Below, piece by piece: positions 49,240 through 61,494 of a DNA stretch of 64,000 bases; the stretch's first letter is position 1; each line of letters begins with the position of its first letter. Under the pieces are notes generated by a model. That model was not told where the DNA came from, searched no databases, and worked only from the letters and a program-made list of their open reading frames with translations. The DNA lies in contig NC_066606.1 in assembly GCF_905475345.1 (NCBI RefSeq), positions 1,776,001 to 1,840,000 of the forward strand. The letters are read 5' to 3'. The stretch comes from Vespula vulgaris (Eukaryota > Arthropoda > Insecta > Hymenoptera > Vespidae). Made by a program: the position numbers and the translations under genes.

Positions 49240-49500
49240 ATGATTTATTTCAGTTTTCGAATTCCGGTCTTGCAAGACGATGTCCGTCCACAATTAGGTC
49301 ATTCGCGTGTGGCACGTGATAGAACGAAGTTGGTGTATTAAATTAACGACCGGCTTCAATTAATTAGCTGGCTTAAAGGATAATCCGTCTTCTTGACTCC
49401 GTAACCAAACGGTAATACCAAAATGAAATTGCCTTAAACGAACGTGTTCTCGCCGTATATCGACTCGTCTCGTCGGTTCGACGTTTTCTAAATTTATTCG
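49240..49500. promoter_or_regulatory. Candidate enhancer-like island
   Basis: GC-richer sequence with CCGTCCACAATTAGG, a homeodomain-type TTAATTAG near 49360 and GGATAATCC at 49378-49386, a palindromic pair of TAATCC sites of the Bicoid/Otx type. Nearby motifs include GGCACGTGAT (E-box) at about 49311. No frame or splice site is convincing. The clustering of developmental-factor sites is suggestive only. Confidence 0.3.
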
Positions 49501-50362
49501 TTAATCATGGACGAAAGAAACTGACGTCAAAAAAAAAAGTGAGAGAGAGAGAGAAAAGAAAAGGGGATGTGAGAAAATAAAGGATTGAGAAAAGATTTCT
49601 TCTCGTTAAGAAAAAAAAAAAAAAATGGACATCGAAAATATCGAATTTTTTGCGAGGCTCGATTTAAGAGAAAGAGGTATTATATACGAATTGCGATTAA
49701 TATAAATTTGTTAGATCGTAATAAAATTTGATTTCACATTTTTTCCATTTATCTATAAACGTATTCAAATCTGGAATTTAATATCGGTATTTTCTCTCAA
49801 TAATTCGAAACCGATATTTTTGGAATATCGGTATTTTGTCAATCGTTGTTAACGAAAATCGATGTGTGTGTGTGTATATATATATATATTATCGAAAAAA
49901 AAATGATAATAATATTAATCGAAATAAATACCGATATTTATGATAGGTTAAGACCAACGCGTCTTTTTTTTTTTCTTTCTGTATAATTAAAAAGAATAAA
50001 AATATTTTCCATCTAATAATCGATATTTAATTTTTCTTCTCGCGATAAAAATAACTAAACAGTTAGCTTGGTTTCTTCATTAGAAAGATTTCTATACTGT
50101 ATCGATTTCGTTATGACTTTTCTTATTTAAATACGCAATAAAAAATAATCAACGATTTTAAATACCTTGCTTACAAAAATATAATAAAAATTAAAATAGA
50201 TAAAATAAAAAAATAAAAAGATCGAAAAAATCATCGATAAATATCGAGAAAGACATCGACATATTTTATTATACAAAGTCATACTATTCTTACGTTTCGA
50301 TTTATAAATATAAGAATGAGAGCGTAGAACCGACAAAAAATGTCGATTTAATACCGATATTT

Positions 50363-50396
<34 letters not shown>

Positions 50397-51283
50397 CGTT
50401 TTCTTTTTTTATACCTTCGATAAAATTCCCTGGACTTTAAAGTCATGAACTTTACGATTGCACCAACAGTTACAAAAACACACCTTGTATATGTATAACA
50501 CGCGCTAACCTCGCTCGAAGTTGTCAGAATACATATCAGATTCTCCGGAGAATAAGGATGGAATAAAAGTTTGCATTTTCTGCTTTTTTTCCCTCTCCTT
50601 TTTCTTTTCTTTTCTCTTTCTTTTTTCTTTTCTTTCTTTTTTTCTTTCTTTCTTTTTTTTTTTGAACAGCAATAGTCGAGTTGAAAGCTAAAAGTTTTCT
50701 CTCCGACGTCTCTAAAAGTCTCGACGCTATTCTTTCACCTCTCTTCTCTTCTCTCCTCTTCTCTCTTTCTCTCTCTCTCTTTTTTTTCACTCCTTTCTAT
50801 CTCTTTCCTTCATAAGAGAACTACATTTAAAGTGTATATCTTATCGCAGAGGCGTTATTTCGAAATAATCTCTCTTTTCGATCCGATCAAAAAAGTTTAA
50901 CAATGGAGGAACAAAGAAAATTTTATAACAACATATCTATCTCTTTCGGAGCGAAGAAAAAGCGAAGATAACGAGGATTCTTCGAAACTATTTTTTTTTT
51001 TTTTGAGATTTTAAGCAATCGTCAACGATTCTCTCAGCTCGAATTTGAATTATTCGGAAAAAAAAAGATCGAATTGTCTTCTAAACGTCAAAAAAAGTTT
51101 GCTCAAAGGAATTAAAATTAACGCGACCATCTAAAGATCGTCGATCAACATTTTTTTCTTCTTTTTCTTTTTTATCTTTTTGTAAAATAAACGATCGACG
51201 TATAGAAATATTTCATTCGATATAAATAAGTATACCGCGTTAGATTTACGTCATTTCCTGTTACGTACTTACTCATAATTTCA
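49501..51283. other. AT-rich spacer with pyrimidine tracts
   Basis: (TC)n at about 50363-50396, T/C-rich runs at 50580-50665 and 50740-50790. No gene was seen. Confidence 0.6.
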
Positions 51284-51975
51284 ATGAAAATACCGATCAA
51301 ATCTATTTGAAATATTGACAAAAGTACTTCAAAAATTAACCGGTCGAATAAATCACTATCACGAATTAATTATTTCACGTTGGAATAATCGTTTGAATAT
51401 CTTAACCACAAAGGCGGCTTTATCATTGAAATTAGTAAACTATTGCAAATCCTTTGAACACCATGTACCTCCGAGTATACGTACATTTTCGGACGATCAT
51501 ATTATAAATACATAACGTCGATGAAAAGTCGCTGAAATTCTTTGTGAGAGAGATAAAACGAAAAAAAAAAAAAAAAGAAAAAGAAAGAACACAAAAAAGA
51601 AAAGAAAAGAAGACGAAAAAAAAATGTCAGTCGATATCAGTCTTTGATTTCTTTTTATTTTTCATCGCGCCGAAATCGATAAGCACCATTGTAAAAAGTA
51701 CTATTTTACACGTACTTACATACACATCTACGTAAGCATAACGTGTACGTACATCGTATATCATTCCTCGTAAATAACAATCACGAATTAATTATTTCAC
51801 TTTCGATATTGTCAAAATTAATAACAGTCTAAACAACTTAACCACAAACGCTTCAGCATTGAAATTACTAAACTATTGCAAATCCTTTGAACACTATGTA
51901 CCTCCGAATATTCGTACACTTTCTGACGATCGTATTATAAATATATAACGTCGATGAAAAGTCGGTGAGGTTCTT

Positions 51976-52009
<34 letters not shown>

Positions 52010-52290
52010 AATGATAAAAAAGAAAACAAAAAGAAGAAGAAGAAGTAAGAAAGAAAGAATACAACAAAAAGAAAAAGAGAAAGAAAAAAAATGTCAGTCG
52101 ATATCAGACCTTGATTTTTTTTCTTTTTTTTTTTTTATCGTATCGATATCACAGACGCCGTAAAAGGACTAGTTACACGACTTATATGCATATATATGTA
52201 TATATATTATGTATGTATACACATCACACAAACATATACATACATATATATCTATGTATATTGTATATCATTCCTCGTACGTGCTATTTG
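51284..52290. repeat. Two-unit tandem duplication, about 420-470 bp
   Basis: Unit 1 (about 51340-51773) and unit 2 (about 51774-52285) share CACGAATTAATTATTTCAC (51360 and 51782, 422 apart), AACTATTGCAAATCCTTTGA, ATAACGTCGATGAAAAGTCG, ATGTCAGTCGATATCAG (51624 and 52091, 467 apart) and GTATATCATTCCTCGTA. The growing offset reflects the (AG)n at 51978-52007 and AT-rich expansion in unit 2. An open frame ends at the same place in both units, but changes fall at all codon positions, so this is a DNA duplication without sign of protein constraint. Confidence 0.85.
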
Positions 52291-52354
52291 CGGTATCGGC
52301 ATAAAACATCAAAGGGAAACCGTAACGTCGACGCGTAAACTGCACTCTTCCACT

Positions 52355-52432
52355 TCGTCCTCCTCATCCTCGTTCTCATCCTCAACCTCATCCTCATCCT
52401 CATCCTCATCCTCATCCTCATCCTCCTCTTCC
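52355..52432. repeat. (CATCCT)n hexanucleotide minisatellite
   Basis: About nine TCATCC units with edge variants. The serine-rich and arginine/methionine-rich frames on the two strands are its translation. Confidence 0.93.
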
Positions 52433-53429
52433 TTCTTCTCCTCTTTCTCCTTGTCCTCCTTGCCATCACATGCCTTAAGAGGAGAAACCTGGCTGTACTA
52501 CGATTTTACGCTCTTAAACAAATCTAATTTTGTGCGACAAATATTGAAGCTGTTATACGAAGTCGCACGAGCACGTAGGGTTGAAATGGTTTCAGAATGT
52601 AGAATAAACAAACGTGATATACGTATAGACGTATAGGTATGTATTTATGCATTTATGCGTGTATGCATGTATATATGTACAAGTATATATACACATACAC
52701 ACGTACACCATTTTAAATTGTTTGACTTTGTTGGTCTCTTGATCGCGTTAACTCGAACATTCATATTTTTATAGACGAAGAGGATGAGATCGTGGACAGT
52801 CGACTATTCGTTGAAAATTTACAATTTTTCATGTTGGTTTTCGAACGTTTCTCAAAACGATTGGTTTTCTTTCCCGTTTTTTTTTCTTTTTCTCCTTTTT
52901 TTTTTATAGTGACTTTACTATCGTTCAAAAAGATTTCTTTTTTTTTTTTTCGAAAATACTAATTCTAAAATAGATTCTCCTAGCGAACGATACGATTATA
53001 TTCTGACAATAACACGGTGATATAATTGTTCGGTCAAGCAGATTCTTTCCTTCTTTTTTCTTTTTTTTTTTTTTCATTGAAAAATGGCAATATTGCTCGA
53101 ATACGATTCGTTTCTCTAACGATCGATACGATTAATTGATAATAACAAGAATATTGTAATAATAATAATAATAATAATAGATAGATAGATAGTTAGATAA
53201 CGGAAGGATTGAATTTGACGAAGGAGTTTATCTTGAGAAAAGTGAAGTAGGTAGATATTCCGATCGAAAATATCGTTAAAGTTAAAATTACTCGACATAT
53301 AATGGGACGATAAACAGTGAAAGAGAGACAGACAGAAAGATAGAGATGGAGAGAGAAAGGAAGAGGGTGTACTTGTTCCATGTCTCTTGGTAAAACGATC
53401 TCTCAGAAAGGGTTATTGTATTTTCAAGG
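52433..53429. other. AT-rich spacer
   Basis: (AAT)n plus (GATA)n at 53155-53193 and T-rich tracts. No gene was seen. Confidence 0.6.
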
Positions 53430-53570
53430 AGATTTCCTTGAAAGTACGAGAAGCTCGCATCCGGCCTGGGAAAGCGTTCAGCCGGAAGTCAGATAGTGCG
53501 AATCGATGTAAAGCATTCTTGAATTTCTCTGTTACTTTAAAGGGATGAAGAAGAGGAAGAAGGAGAAGGC
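53430..53570. other. GC-richer island
   Basis: CGCATCCGGCCTGGGAAAGC and CAGCCGGAAGTCAG occur within 60 bases. No supported exon. A possible conserved element or ETS-type GGAAG site; weak. Confidence 0.25.
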
Positions 53571-54054
53571 TGCACGCGTAACAACTCTTCTACTCGTTGC
53601 TTCGTTTTTTAATGTTAGTAAAAAAAATAAGAAAAGAAAAGAAAGGTAAAGTAACTAATAACTCTTTCTCGCGTTATTAAACGAACGTATAAAAGAAAAA
53701 AAGAGAGAAAGAAAAAATATAGTTTGGACAATGGAAACAAATTAGGTCGGAGTATAATAAAATTTTGAAAAAGGGTACGTTACGTTACGCGTCCGCCATT
53801 AGACGCAAGCTCGTCCGCGTGCAAACCGCGAAATCGATATTTAAATTCATTCCATTAATGGATGTCCAATCGTTGAGTAATCTTGTAAACCGAACAATCG
53901 CTCGATCTCGTAAATTCGACGAAAATTTGAATGCAGAGCTTCGGGAAATAACGGAAACGCACGATTAAACGTCGATTATGTACATAGATATAGATATATA
54001 CGTTCGATGTGAATATTGATCTTGATGAATTTATCAACTCTTATATACCTACGC

Positions 54055-54088
<34 letters not shown>

Positions 54089-54979
54089 TTGTGTGGATAC
54101 GATAAAATAAAAATATGATAAAGTTACATATTTTAATATATAAAAATGAAAAAAGATGTCGATGTTAAATAATAATGTATACGTACATAATCAATTGTGA
54201 TAAATTATAAACTCAACTATTTATACCTTTCTCCTTTGGAGTTAACTAAAATCGATGCAATTCTAATTTTTCAATAAACGAATAGTTCCGTTCAGGTATG
54301 TCGGGCGTTTAAAACGTCTGGAATTCTTACAATTCACCGGGAAAAGATTAATTTACTGTGAATGTTTGACTGTCGGAATAAAAGTATAAAATCGTTTAAA
54401 TTTTCATTGAGGGAATCGTCGATCGTTCGAACGAAGAATTCCTATAAACGAATGACTTGTTAACCTTCATTCCGATAAAAACTAATTTATAGTAGAAAAA
54501 TTCTTAATACCTCTAAACAAGATTCTTCAACGAAATAATACGTAAAAATTTCTATCAAAGGTGATCTCATCGATTAAATTTTTATTCAGAAAATAACTTC
54601 GCCCTTCGTGTAGCAAACGCGCTTCTCATTATCGTATCTCATAGATTCAAGATTAAGAAAATTACAAAGTCGTTCTCAAAGATTTTATTTGCGAACGTGC
54701 GAAGGTGATTTTTAGGGGAAGAAAAAAAAAAGAAAGAAAGAAAAAATCGTTCAATTTGGATTACAAAACCATTGTACTTGTCGTTATTTACGATTATTAT
54801 CATTATCATTATTATCATTAACATTATCGTCACTATTATGATAAGATCGTACTACGGTATATCGCGAGATCGTGAAAACAAGAACGGTGACAAGAAGGTA
54901 GTGAGAAAAAAGAGTAGGTAAGGGGATTGAAGGAGTAAAGTGTGAGAGGAGGGGAGAGAAGGAGGCAAAGTTATAAAGG
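53571..54979. other. AT-rich spacer with a small CG-richer patch
   Basis: 53770-53970 is CG-richer and open for about 67 codons in one plus frame, but that frame has no ATG at its head and no splice support. Elsewhere (TA)n at about 54056-54076 and ATT/ATC words at 54790-54840. Confidence 0.45.
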
Positions 54980-55112
54980 ACGTTCTTCGAACAGCTTGTC
55001 TCGCGGCAGAATATTATGCCAACGGTATGCCACACTATGCAACTGCATTCGCGTTTATAACCCGGAACACTAAATAACACGTAACACCTGTGAGATACCG
55101 GAGGCTCTTATG
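54980..55112. other. GC-richer island
   Basis: CTTGTCTCGCGGCAGAATAT and GATACCGGAGGCTC lie immediately left of a (TC)n at 55121-55168. No exon could be fixed on either strand. Confidence 0.25.
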
Positions 55113-55117
55113 TATAC

Positions 55118-55172
<55 letters not shown>

Positions 55173-57759
55173 CTGTCTGTTTTTTTTTTCATACTCAACT
55201 CCCAACTAATGTCTTTTCCTTCTTCTTCTTCTACTTCTTTTTCTTTTTCTTTTTCTTTTTCTTTTTCTTTACACAAGACGGAACAATGCGTTTCCATATT
55301 ACTTGAGAGATCGTCTAGTCTTTTCTTCCTCCTTCTCCTCTAATATTTTCGCGCCATTTACTTGAACCGAACGAAAGAGAAAAAAAGAAAAAGAAAGAAC
55401 GATGAAGTAAAGTGAATATATTCCTGAAGCTGCAAACAAAATACAATCTTTGTTCTTTAAATACGTATTTAATATATTTAAGGGATATTCCTACGTTTAC
55501 GTCGCGTTTAAGTCGACTATTTTTTTTTTTTTTTTTTAGAAAAATTGTCTAAAAAGGATTAAGATCTGACAAAAAAGAGAGAAAGAGAGAGGAATTGGTT
55601 CATTGAAGTTCATTTTTATTTATTTCAGTCGGTATTTTGTATTAATTAACGAGATGTATTTTGTAAAATGAATAATCGATATATCGCATATATGAATATT
55701 TGGATCAATATAAATAATTCAATGTGAGTATACAGTCATTTAAATTACGTATTGATATTTTATTATTTTATTATGTTTCTATAAATACTATTTGAAAACT
55801 TTATCGTATATAATTTTATTATTGTATAATAAATGAAGCAACAACAACGACAGTACAGGTTTTGCAATCCAAATTGGATTGTTTGCAAAAATCACGTTCA
55901 ATAACGTTTGCCAAAGCAAATTAATATTTGTTTTTGTTAACATTGTTATAAATATTTATTTTATAAAAAATATTCATCATATGAATATCCAGCACGATTA
56001 TTATCCATCCGATATAAATTAATAAGACAAATGATAATTAATTATAATAATAATAGTAACAATATTAATAAAAATAACATGATATAGTCCAAAGGATATA
56101 TGGGTTATTTAAATAAAGGATAAACAGAGAGTAGAAATCGATAAAAGTGAAAAGAGGAGAGACGAAAAAAAAAACTTTGCGAGAGATGAGAGAGAAAAGA
56201 GAAAATAAATGTTGTAGGAAATATGTTCCTGCGTTAAAAATCGAAAAAGAAAATACGTAGTAAGTAAGTACTTATACGTATGTATGTACGTTGTTTTAAG
56301 AGGAAATAAAGACCGTGCTCGGATAAAAGAATATGTTGACGATAAAACGAATGAATGGTAGAACGAATGGAAAAATCGAACGTTCTACTTTCGCACTTCA
56401 ATTTTCGCGCGAGCTTCGATATGCCAACGATGATTTATATGAAAATATTTCATACGCCAAATGTCTATTTATCTATTTACATACATAAAAATAAATAAAA
56501 AAGAAAATTATGACGTTGCTACGAAATACTTGGAACAAATTGCCGATGATTAGTTTATAATATATTATAGATAACGAATCATGATTAGATACGATTACTG
56601 TTGTTGTTATTATTATTATTATTATTACAGTTATTACGATCAAAAGACATATTCTTAGATGAATAATTCTAGTAGGAATTAAATTGTCAAGTTAAAAAAA
56701 TATATATAACAAATTTATTACTAATAAATTTCTTCAATGTAAATTTCTTCGGATAAAAAAATATTTGTACTCCATTACTATGTGCATATAACCAATTCAA
56801 AATTTATATCTTATATAATTTGAATTATCCCATTAAAAATTATTACTTTTATTGAAAAGGAATCATGGATAAATGAAAAAAAAAAAAAAAAAAGAAAATT
56901 TCGATAATAATTTGTATTATTAAAGCACAAAACTAATAATGACGCAATATTTCATCGGTAATTAAAATTAATAAGCTATTTAGACGATTGCGCGAATGAA
57001 CTTTAACTAATTTTAATAACAGGATTTTTAATCAAAAATGTTTCTTTTTTTATCGTAATTAACACTCAACGATTTTTAAAAGTTTTACAATTTTAATTTA
57101 TATACATATATAGAAATGTAATAGATACGTATATTATATTTCAAATAATTTTCGAAGTGGTTTAATATTAATTAAACAAATTTTTGTAATTGTCGTTGAG
57201 ATAATTAATAGTAAATAAAAAAATCCAAACAGTAACGTTTTTATCGAATATTCTCAAAAAATTTATAAACATTTATTTGCGAATATATTCGATCTGATTT
57301 AAAAAAAAAATATATATATATATAAAATTTTAGATGAAATATGAAAAATATTTTTATTTCATACTTGTATACGAGTAACAAATAAATAAATGAATAAACA
57401 AATTAATTAATACGATCAAAATAATCCCACATTTTCTCTAACAATTTTTCTTACTTCCCTTCAATTAATATCAACATATTTATCGAACACAAAGAATTAT
57501 TATAACTAATACATCTCTCTCTCTCTCTTTTTGCTTGTGTGTATATTTGTAAGTAAAACGAAAAGAGAAAACAATGACCATTCACGTTAGCAAAATCAAT
57601 GAGAAAGTCAAATAATCTTATGTTTATAATGTACCTATGTACGTTCGATAATACAAACTCAAAATGTCAACGATATTATGACTGACATTGTCGAAGTATG
57701 GACGGTAATAACGAACTCGGAAATACGCAACTCGATATTATCGACATTTATAAACCGAA
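55113..57759. other. AT-rich spacer with (TC)n
   Basis: (TC)n at 55121-55168, (TTTTTC)n near 55240-55270, (ATT)n near 56605-56625. The stretch 55700-57500 is among the most AT-rich of the window. No gene was seen. Confidence 0.6.
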
Positions 57760-57900
57760 AATTCTGTCGTTTGGCGAGCAACGGTCAACGTCATAGCGAA
57801 AACCACATTTTGGTGGGCTAGTCGACATTAGTTCACCATCTACCATCCAACCAAGCAAATTTATCATTGCATGTGAAACAAGGTCGTACGTATACTCATA
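57760..57900. other. Complex GC-richer island
   Basis: GCGAGCAACGGTCAACGTC and CATTTTGGTGGGCTAGTCGA. On the minus strand a frame is open here and includes LLGWMVDGELMSTSPPKCGF; it has neither clear splice sites nor a known domain. It may be a repeat remnant or a conserved element. Confidence 0.25.
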
Positions 57901-58884
57901 CATATATATATATATATGTATAGGCCACATAAACACAAAGACAAACACGCGTTGTAATTCAGCTTACGGTTTTACTCGAGGGTAGTAAACAAAAAAAAAC
58001 AAAAATAAGAAAAAAAAAAGGAAGAAGATACGAGAGACGGCTATTTTCTTTTTATTCGGCTAAAGTAGATTAGAAAGAGACGTATGTAGTTATATATACG
58101 TATATACATAGCTGTGTGTGTGTGTATGTATGTATCTATGTTCGGATATATATGAACCAACAATAAGTATTTACATCGTAGTTATACCCGAATGAATTCT
58201 CACGAAAATAAAATGTTGAAGGTCTTCCTCCCTTTTTTCTTTCTTTTTTTTTTTATTTCTTTTTTCTTTATGATCATAAAGTAGGGAGCATGATACACGG
58301 ATCTAGCGATTATTGTTTAAGCTGTTTTTATACTATAGCTTCTTTTCCCCTCTCTCATTTATTCATTAATCAAAAGAACGAGAAAATAAAGTTGCGTTAC
58401 ACGTAATAAAAAGTAAGAACGAAGGAAAAAAAAAGAAAAAAGCAATTTGAATAATTAAATTTGTAAGGAATTATAAAAAACTGCGAAACAAAATGGAAGT
58501 TATTATTTGAAGATCTGCGAAAACAGTTTCGTGTTCTTTCTTTTATTTTATTTTTCTTTTTTTTTTTTTAACGTCGAACGTTTGTAACAATAGCACAATA
58601 AAGAATTAATATTAAAATTTTCGAAAGAAATTGTTCGTTTCTTTAATTGTATATTAATTTTTTTTACCTTGTTACCTAATAATGATACTGCTTCTTTTAC
58701 TAACATTGTATCGACATAACAATAATGATGATAATAATAATACCTAATAATAAAATAAAGATGAAACAGATCAATCTGTATATCTACGAAATAACCAATT
58801 TAATTTCATCCTTGATAACAATAGTCCACTTGTGGATGCACTTGCGGTGCAGTTTTATATGCTGAATTTGTCCTCAGAAAATTC
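57901..58884. other. AT-rich spacer
   Basis: (TA)n and (TG)n patches at 57902-57920 and 58113-58135. No gene was seen. Confidence 0.6.
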
Positions 58885-58936
58885 TCCTTGATAACCGAGA
58901 AGACATAGAAAAAAAAATAAATAAAAAAAATAAATA

Positions 58937-58977
<41 letters not shown>

Positions 58978-59150
58978 GATAATAATGATAATAATACATA
59001 TATACCTAATTTGTATATAACAAGTCAATATACTTATATAGATATTAGTCACTTCAAACTCAAATGTACCTTGGTAACTAAAAACATAAAAAAAAAGAAA
59101 AAAAATTAATAATAATAATAATAATGATAATAAATAAATAATTAACATAT
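58885..59150. repeat. Two-unit duplication built around (AAT)n
   Basis: CTCCTTGATAACCGAGAAGACATA (58886) and TACCTTGGTAACTAAAAACATA (59068) each lead into an A-run and then (AAT)n (58938-58977 and 59107-59130). The period is about 182 bp. Confidence 0.6.
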
Positions 59151-59435
59151 AACAAATTTATATATATATATATATACAATATATTAATAATTTCAATGAT
59201 ATATACGTATATATATATATGTATAATCTGTATATATATTATTCGAATTTAAAAAAAAAATGGAACACAAATTAAAGTGAACGAATGAATGGAGAATGAA
59301 AGGATCTCGTTGTAACGTAAAATTTTACGGACTGGACGTGAAACTTCCTATCGGATTGGAGTTTAAAAGCCACGTAAGCGCATCGACGATGTTAGTCAAC
59401 CGCGACAACATTTGTGAATTCGTCGGATCATCGTA

Positions 59436-59438
<3 letters not shown>

Positions 59439-59477
<39 letters not shown>

Positions 59478-59585
59478 TCTCCCTCTGTCTCTCTCTCTCC
59501 CTCTCCCTCCCTCTCTTTTTCTCTCTATGTAATTCTGTTCTCTTTCTCTCTCTCCCTCTACCTCTACGCTCGTTTTCCTTTAACG
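59439..59585. repeat. (TC)n tract with interruptions
   Basis: TC run at 59439-59472 followed by CCCTCT- and CTCT-rich sequence to about 59570. Confidence 0.9.
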
Positions 59586-59994
59586 TATGAACCAGCATAT
59601 GTACATATACGCGTCCACACATATACATATATATATACATATATGTATATAATATACATATACATACATATATATATACATACGTACATACGTATATATA
59701 ACTACCCTTTTGTTCTCCAGTTTCACATTTTCCTCCTTCTCCCTCACCTTCCCTTTCTCTCTACCCTCTATCCCTCTCCCTCCTTCTCGCTCTTATCCTG
59801 TCTCTGATTTTTTTTCTTCTTTTTTTTTCTCTCTCTCTTTTTTTTCCCCATTGCTGTGTACTAATACGTCACCTGACTGACGGAATTTTTATAGAAATTA
59901 TACGAGCCATTCGTGACGCACGTAAGCTCCCTTCCCCATTCGTATCACTCTTAACGTTATTTAGATCTTACGGAATAATAAGCACCTAAACATT

Positions 59995-60004
<10 letters not shown>

Positions 60005-60075
<71 letters not shown>
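60005..60075. repeat. (AG)n microsatellite, about 71 bp
   Basis: Uninterrupted AG units, the longest in the window. Confidence 0.97.
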
Positions 60076-60077
<2 letters not shown>

Positions 60078-60282
60078 CGTGCGTTAATATATCATCAAAT
60101 ATTAACAACGTGTTGTATTAAAATTTCTAACATTTAAAATTCGTAATTTCTATGTATATATATACGTGACTCGAGAAAGCCTTCCAATTCGATTGCATTC
60201 TCTCAATACTGATTAACTATCTCGATTATAATAGTGTCATAGTTTTATCCAAACTTTGTTTTTTGATCGTGTCCATTGCCAT

Positions 60283-60330
60283 TGGCAAAACGCATAAACG
60301 CATAACGCAGAAACGCATAAACGCATAATA
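60283..60330. repeat. (AAACGCATA)n minisatellite
   Basis: Five ACGCATAA-like units, one varied to ACGCAGAA, in under 50 bases. Confidence 0.9.
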
Positions 60331-60559
60331 TCGACGTTCAACACCAATTATTAACAAAGTCGTGATAAGAGAGAAAAAAAAAAGAATGGAAATCAACGAC
60401 GAACAAATAGAAAAAGAAAAAATTTGGATCTCGGAAAATCATACGTTTATATCTTGAAAACCCGAAAACAAGAGGAAAAAGACGTAGAAGTAAAAAAAGA
60501 AAAAAAGAAAAAGAGAGAAAGAAAAAGGAAAACAGAAAAGAAGTATCGAAAGAGCTCAC

Positions 60560-60683
60560 CATAGAGTAGCATCCAAAAGATGAAAACGCAGATCATCCTG
60601 AGGGACGTGCTCGTGCCATTACCCACGGTGTTATATTGTAAATCCATTCGCAGTGCTTTTACGGTCCATCGTTTCCGGTACAT
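60560..60683 (-). CDS. First coding exon of a signal-peptide protein (partial)
   Basis: On the minus strand an ATG at 60683-60681 opens 41 codons plus one base before a donor, CTATG|GTGAGC. An in-frame TAA lies 15 bases before the ATG, so this is a true start. After a polar, basic head (MYRKRWTVKALR) and a linker comes an arginine followed by MICVFIFWMLLYG, a good signal-peptide core; translation could also begin at Met13 or Met30. The intron is phase 1, the phase most common after signal-peptide exons of extracellular and immunoglobulin-superfamily proteins, so a secreted or cell-surface protein is inferred. Downstream of the donor the frame is only T-rich intron. No later exon was recognised to the left, implying a very long intron or an end outside the window. 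The family cannot be named. Confidence 0.5.
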
Positions 60684-61018
60684 TTCACGATTCTGTTACT
60701 TGTACACGTTCAAAAAACGCGCGTAGAGACTCCGTCGAAAAATTTCCTTCTATTTTTCCTTTCTTTTTTTTTTTCTATTTCCTTCTTCCTTCTTTCCAAC
60801 ACTTTCGACTTAACGTCGACGTATAATATATATATATATATTTCTCTCTCTCTTCTTCTTATCTCTTACGATAAAGAATTTTGCACACTCGCGAGGACAC
60901 CTCTTCCTCACCTTTCAAAAAGTTTTTCGAACACTCGTCACCTTCTCTTCGTAACCCCGTCCCTATCATTAGGTCATCCGTCGGCGTCGTTATCGCACAA
61001 AGAAAATACGAATCGTTG

Positions 61019-61049
<31 letters not shown>

Positions 61050-61260
61050 ACTTTCTATCTTTTTCTTTCTCTCTATCTCTTTCACTCATTCATTGATTCA
61101 TTCATTAACTCATTCATTCACTCACTCACTCACTCACTCATTCACGCACTCGTTCACTCGTTGCACTTGCACTTACGCACACGCACACGCACGGACCGCA
61201 CTCTCTTCTCTCTCCGCTTCTTTCCTTCTCGCAAGGTAGACTAAAACTATTCTAACATAG
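60684..61260 (-). promoter_or_regulatory. Likely 5' UTR and promoter-proximal region of the 60.6-kb exon
   Basis: Upstream of the ATG on the minus strand the sequence has more CG words (ACGCGCG at about 60717, GCACACGCACACGCACGGAC near 61175) than typical here. It includes a (TC)n at 61022-61040 and a TCAT/TCAC tract at about 61084-61160. No TATA box at a fixed distance was identified on this strand. The role rests on position relative to the exon. Confidence 0.3.
61084..61160. repeat. (TCAT)n/(TCAC)n tetranucleotide tract
   Basis: Alternating CATT and CACT units with a few changes, in a CG-richer region. Confidence 0.9.
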
Positions 61261-61494
61261 TATATCATCATCGATCGTCCTCGGCTCCACTTCCAATTTC
61301 TACGAATTCTTCGTTTCAAGGACGAAAAATACTACGAAAGAAAAACAAAGATACGGAACGTAACAAAACGAAAAGCAAAACAAAATAGGGACAAACAAAT
61401 TCACGAGTCTGTAGCAATGTGTTAGTAGCTTTTGACCTTCGTCTCTTTCTCTCTCTCTTTCTCTGTTTCTTTCTCTCTTCGTATACAATCTAAG

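Noticed and set aside
51315..51515. 66-residue frame ending in VPPSIRTFSDDHIINT, partly kept in the downstream copy
   Set aside because: Differences between the two copies are not biased to third positions, and the upstream part of the frame is broken in copy 2.
52284..52469. Arginine/methionine-rich frame (RMRMRMRM), protamine-like at first glance
   Set aside because: It is translation of the CATCCT hexanucleotide repeat.
53765..53968. 67-residue complex frame in a CG-richer patch
   Set aside because: It does not begin with ATG, has no splice signals, and no family was recognised.
54784..55080. 98-residue minus-strand frame
   Set aside because: Its C-terminal part is translation of ATT/ATC repeats (DDNVNDNNDND), and the rest overlaps a GC-richer island without splice sites.
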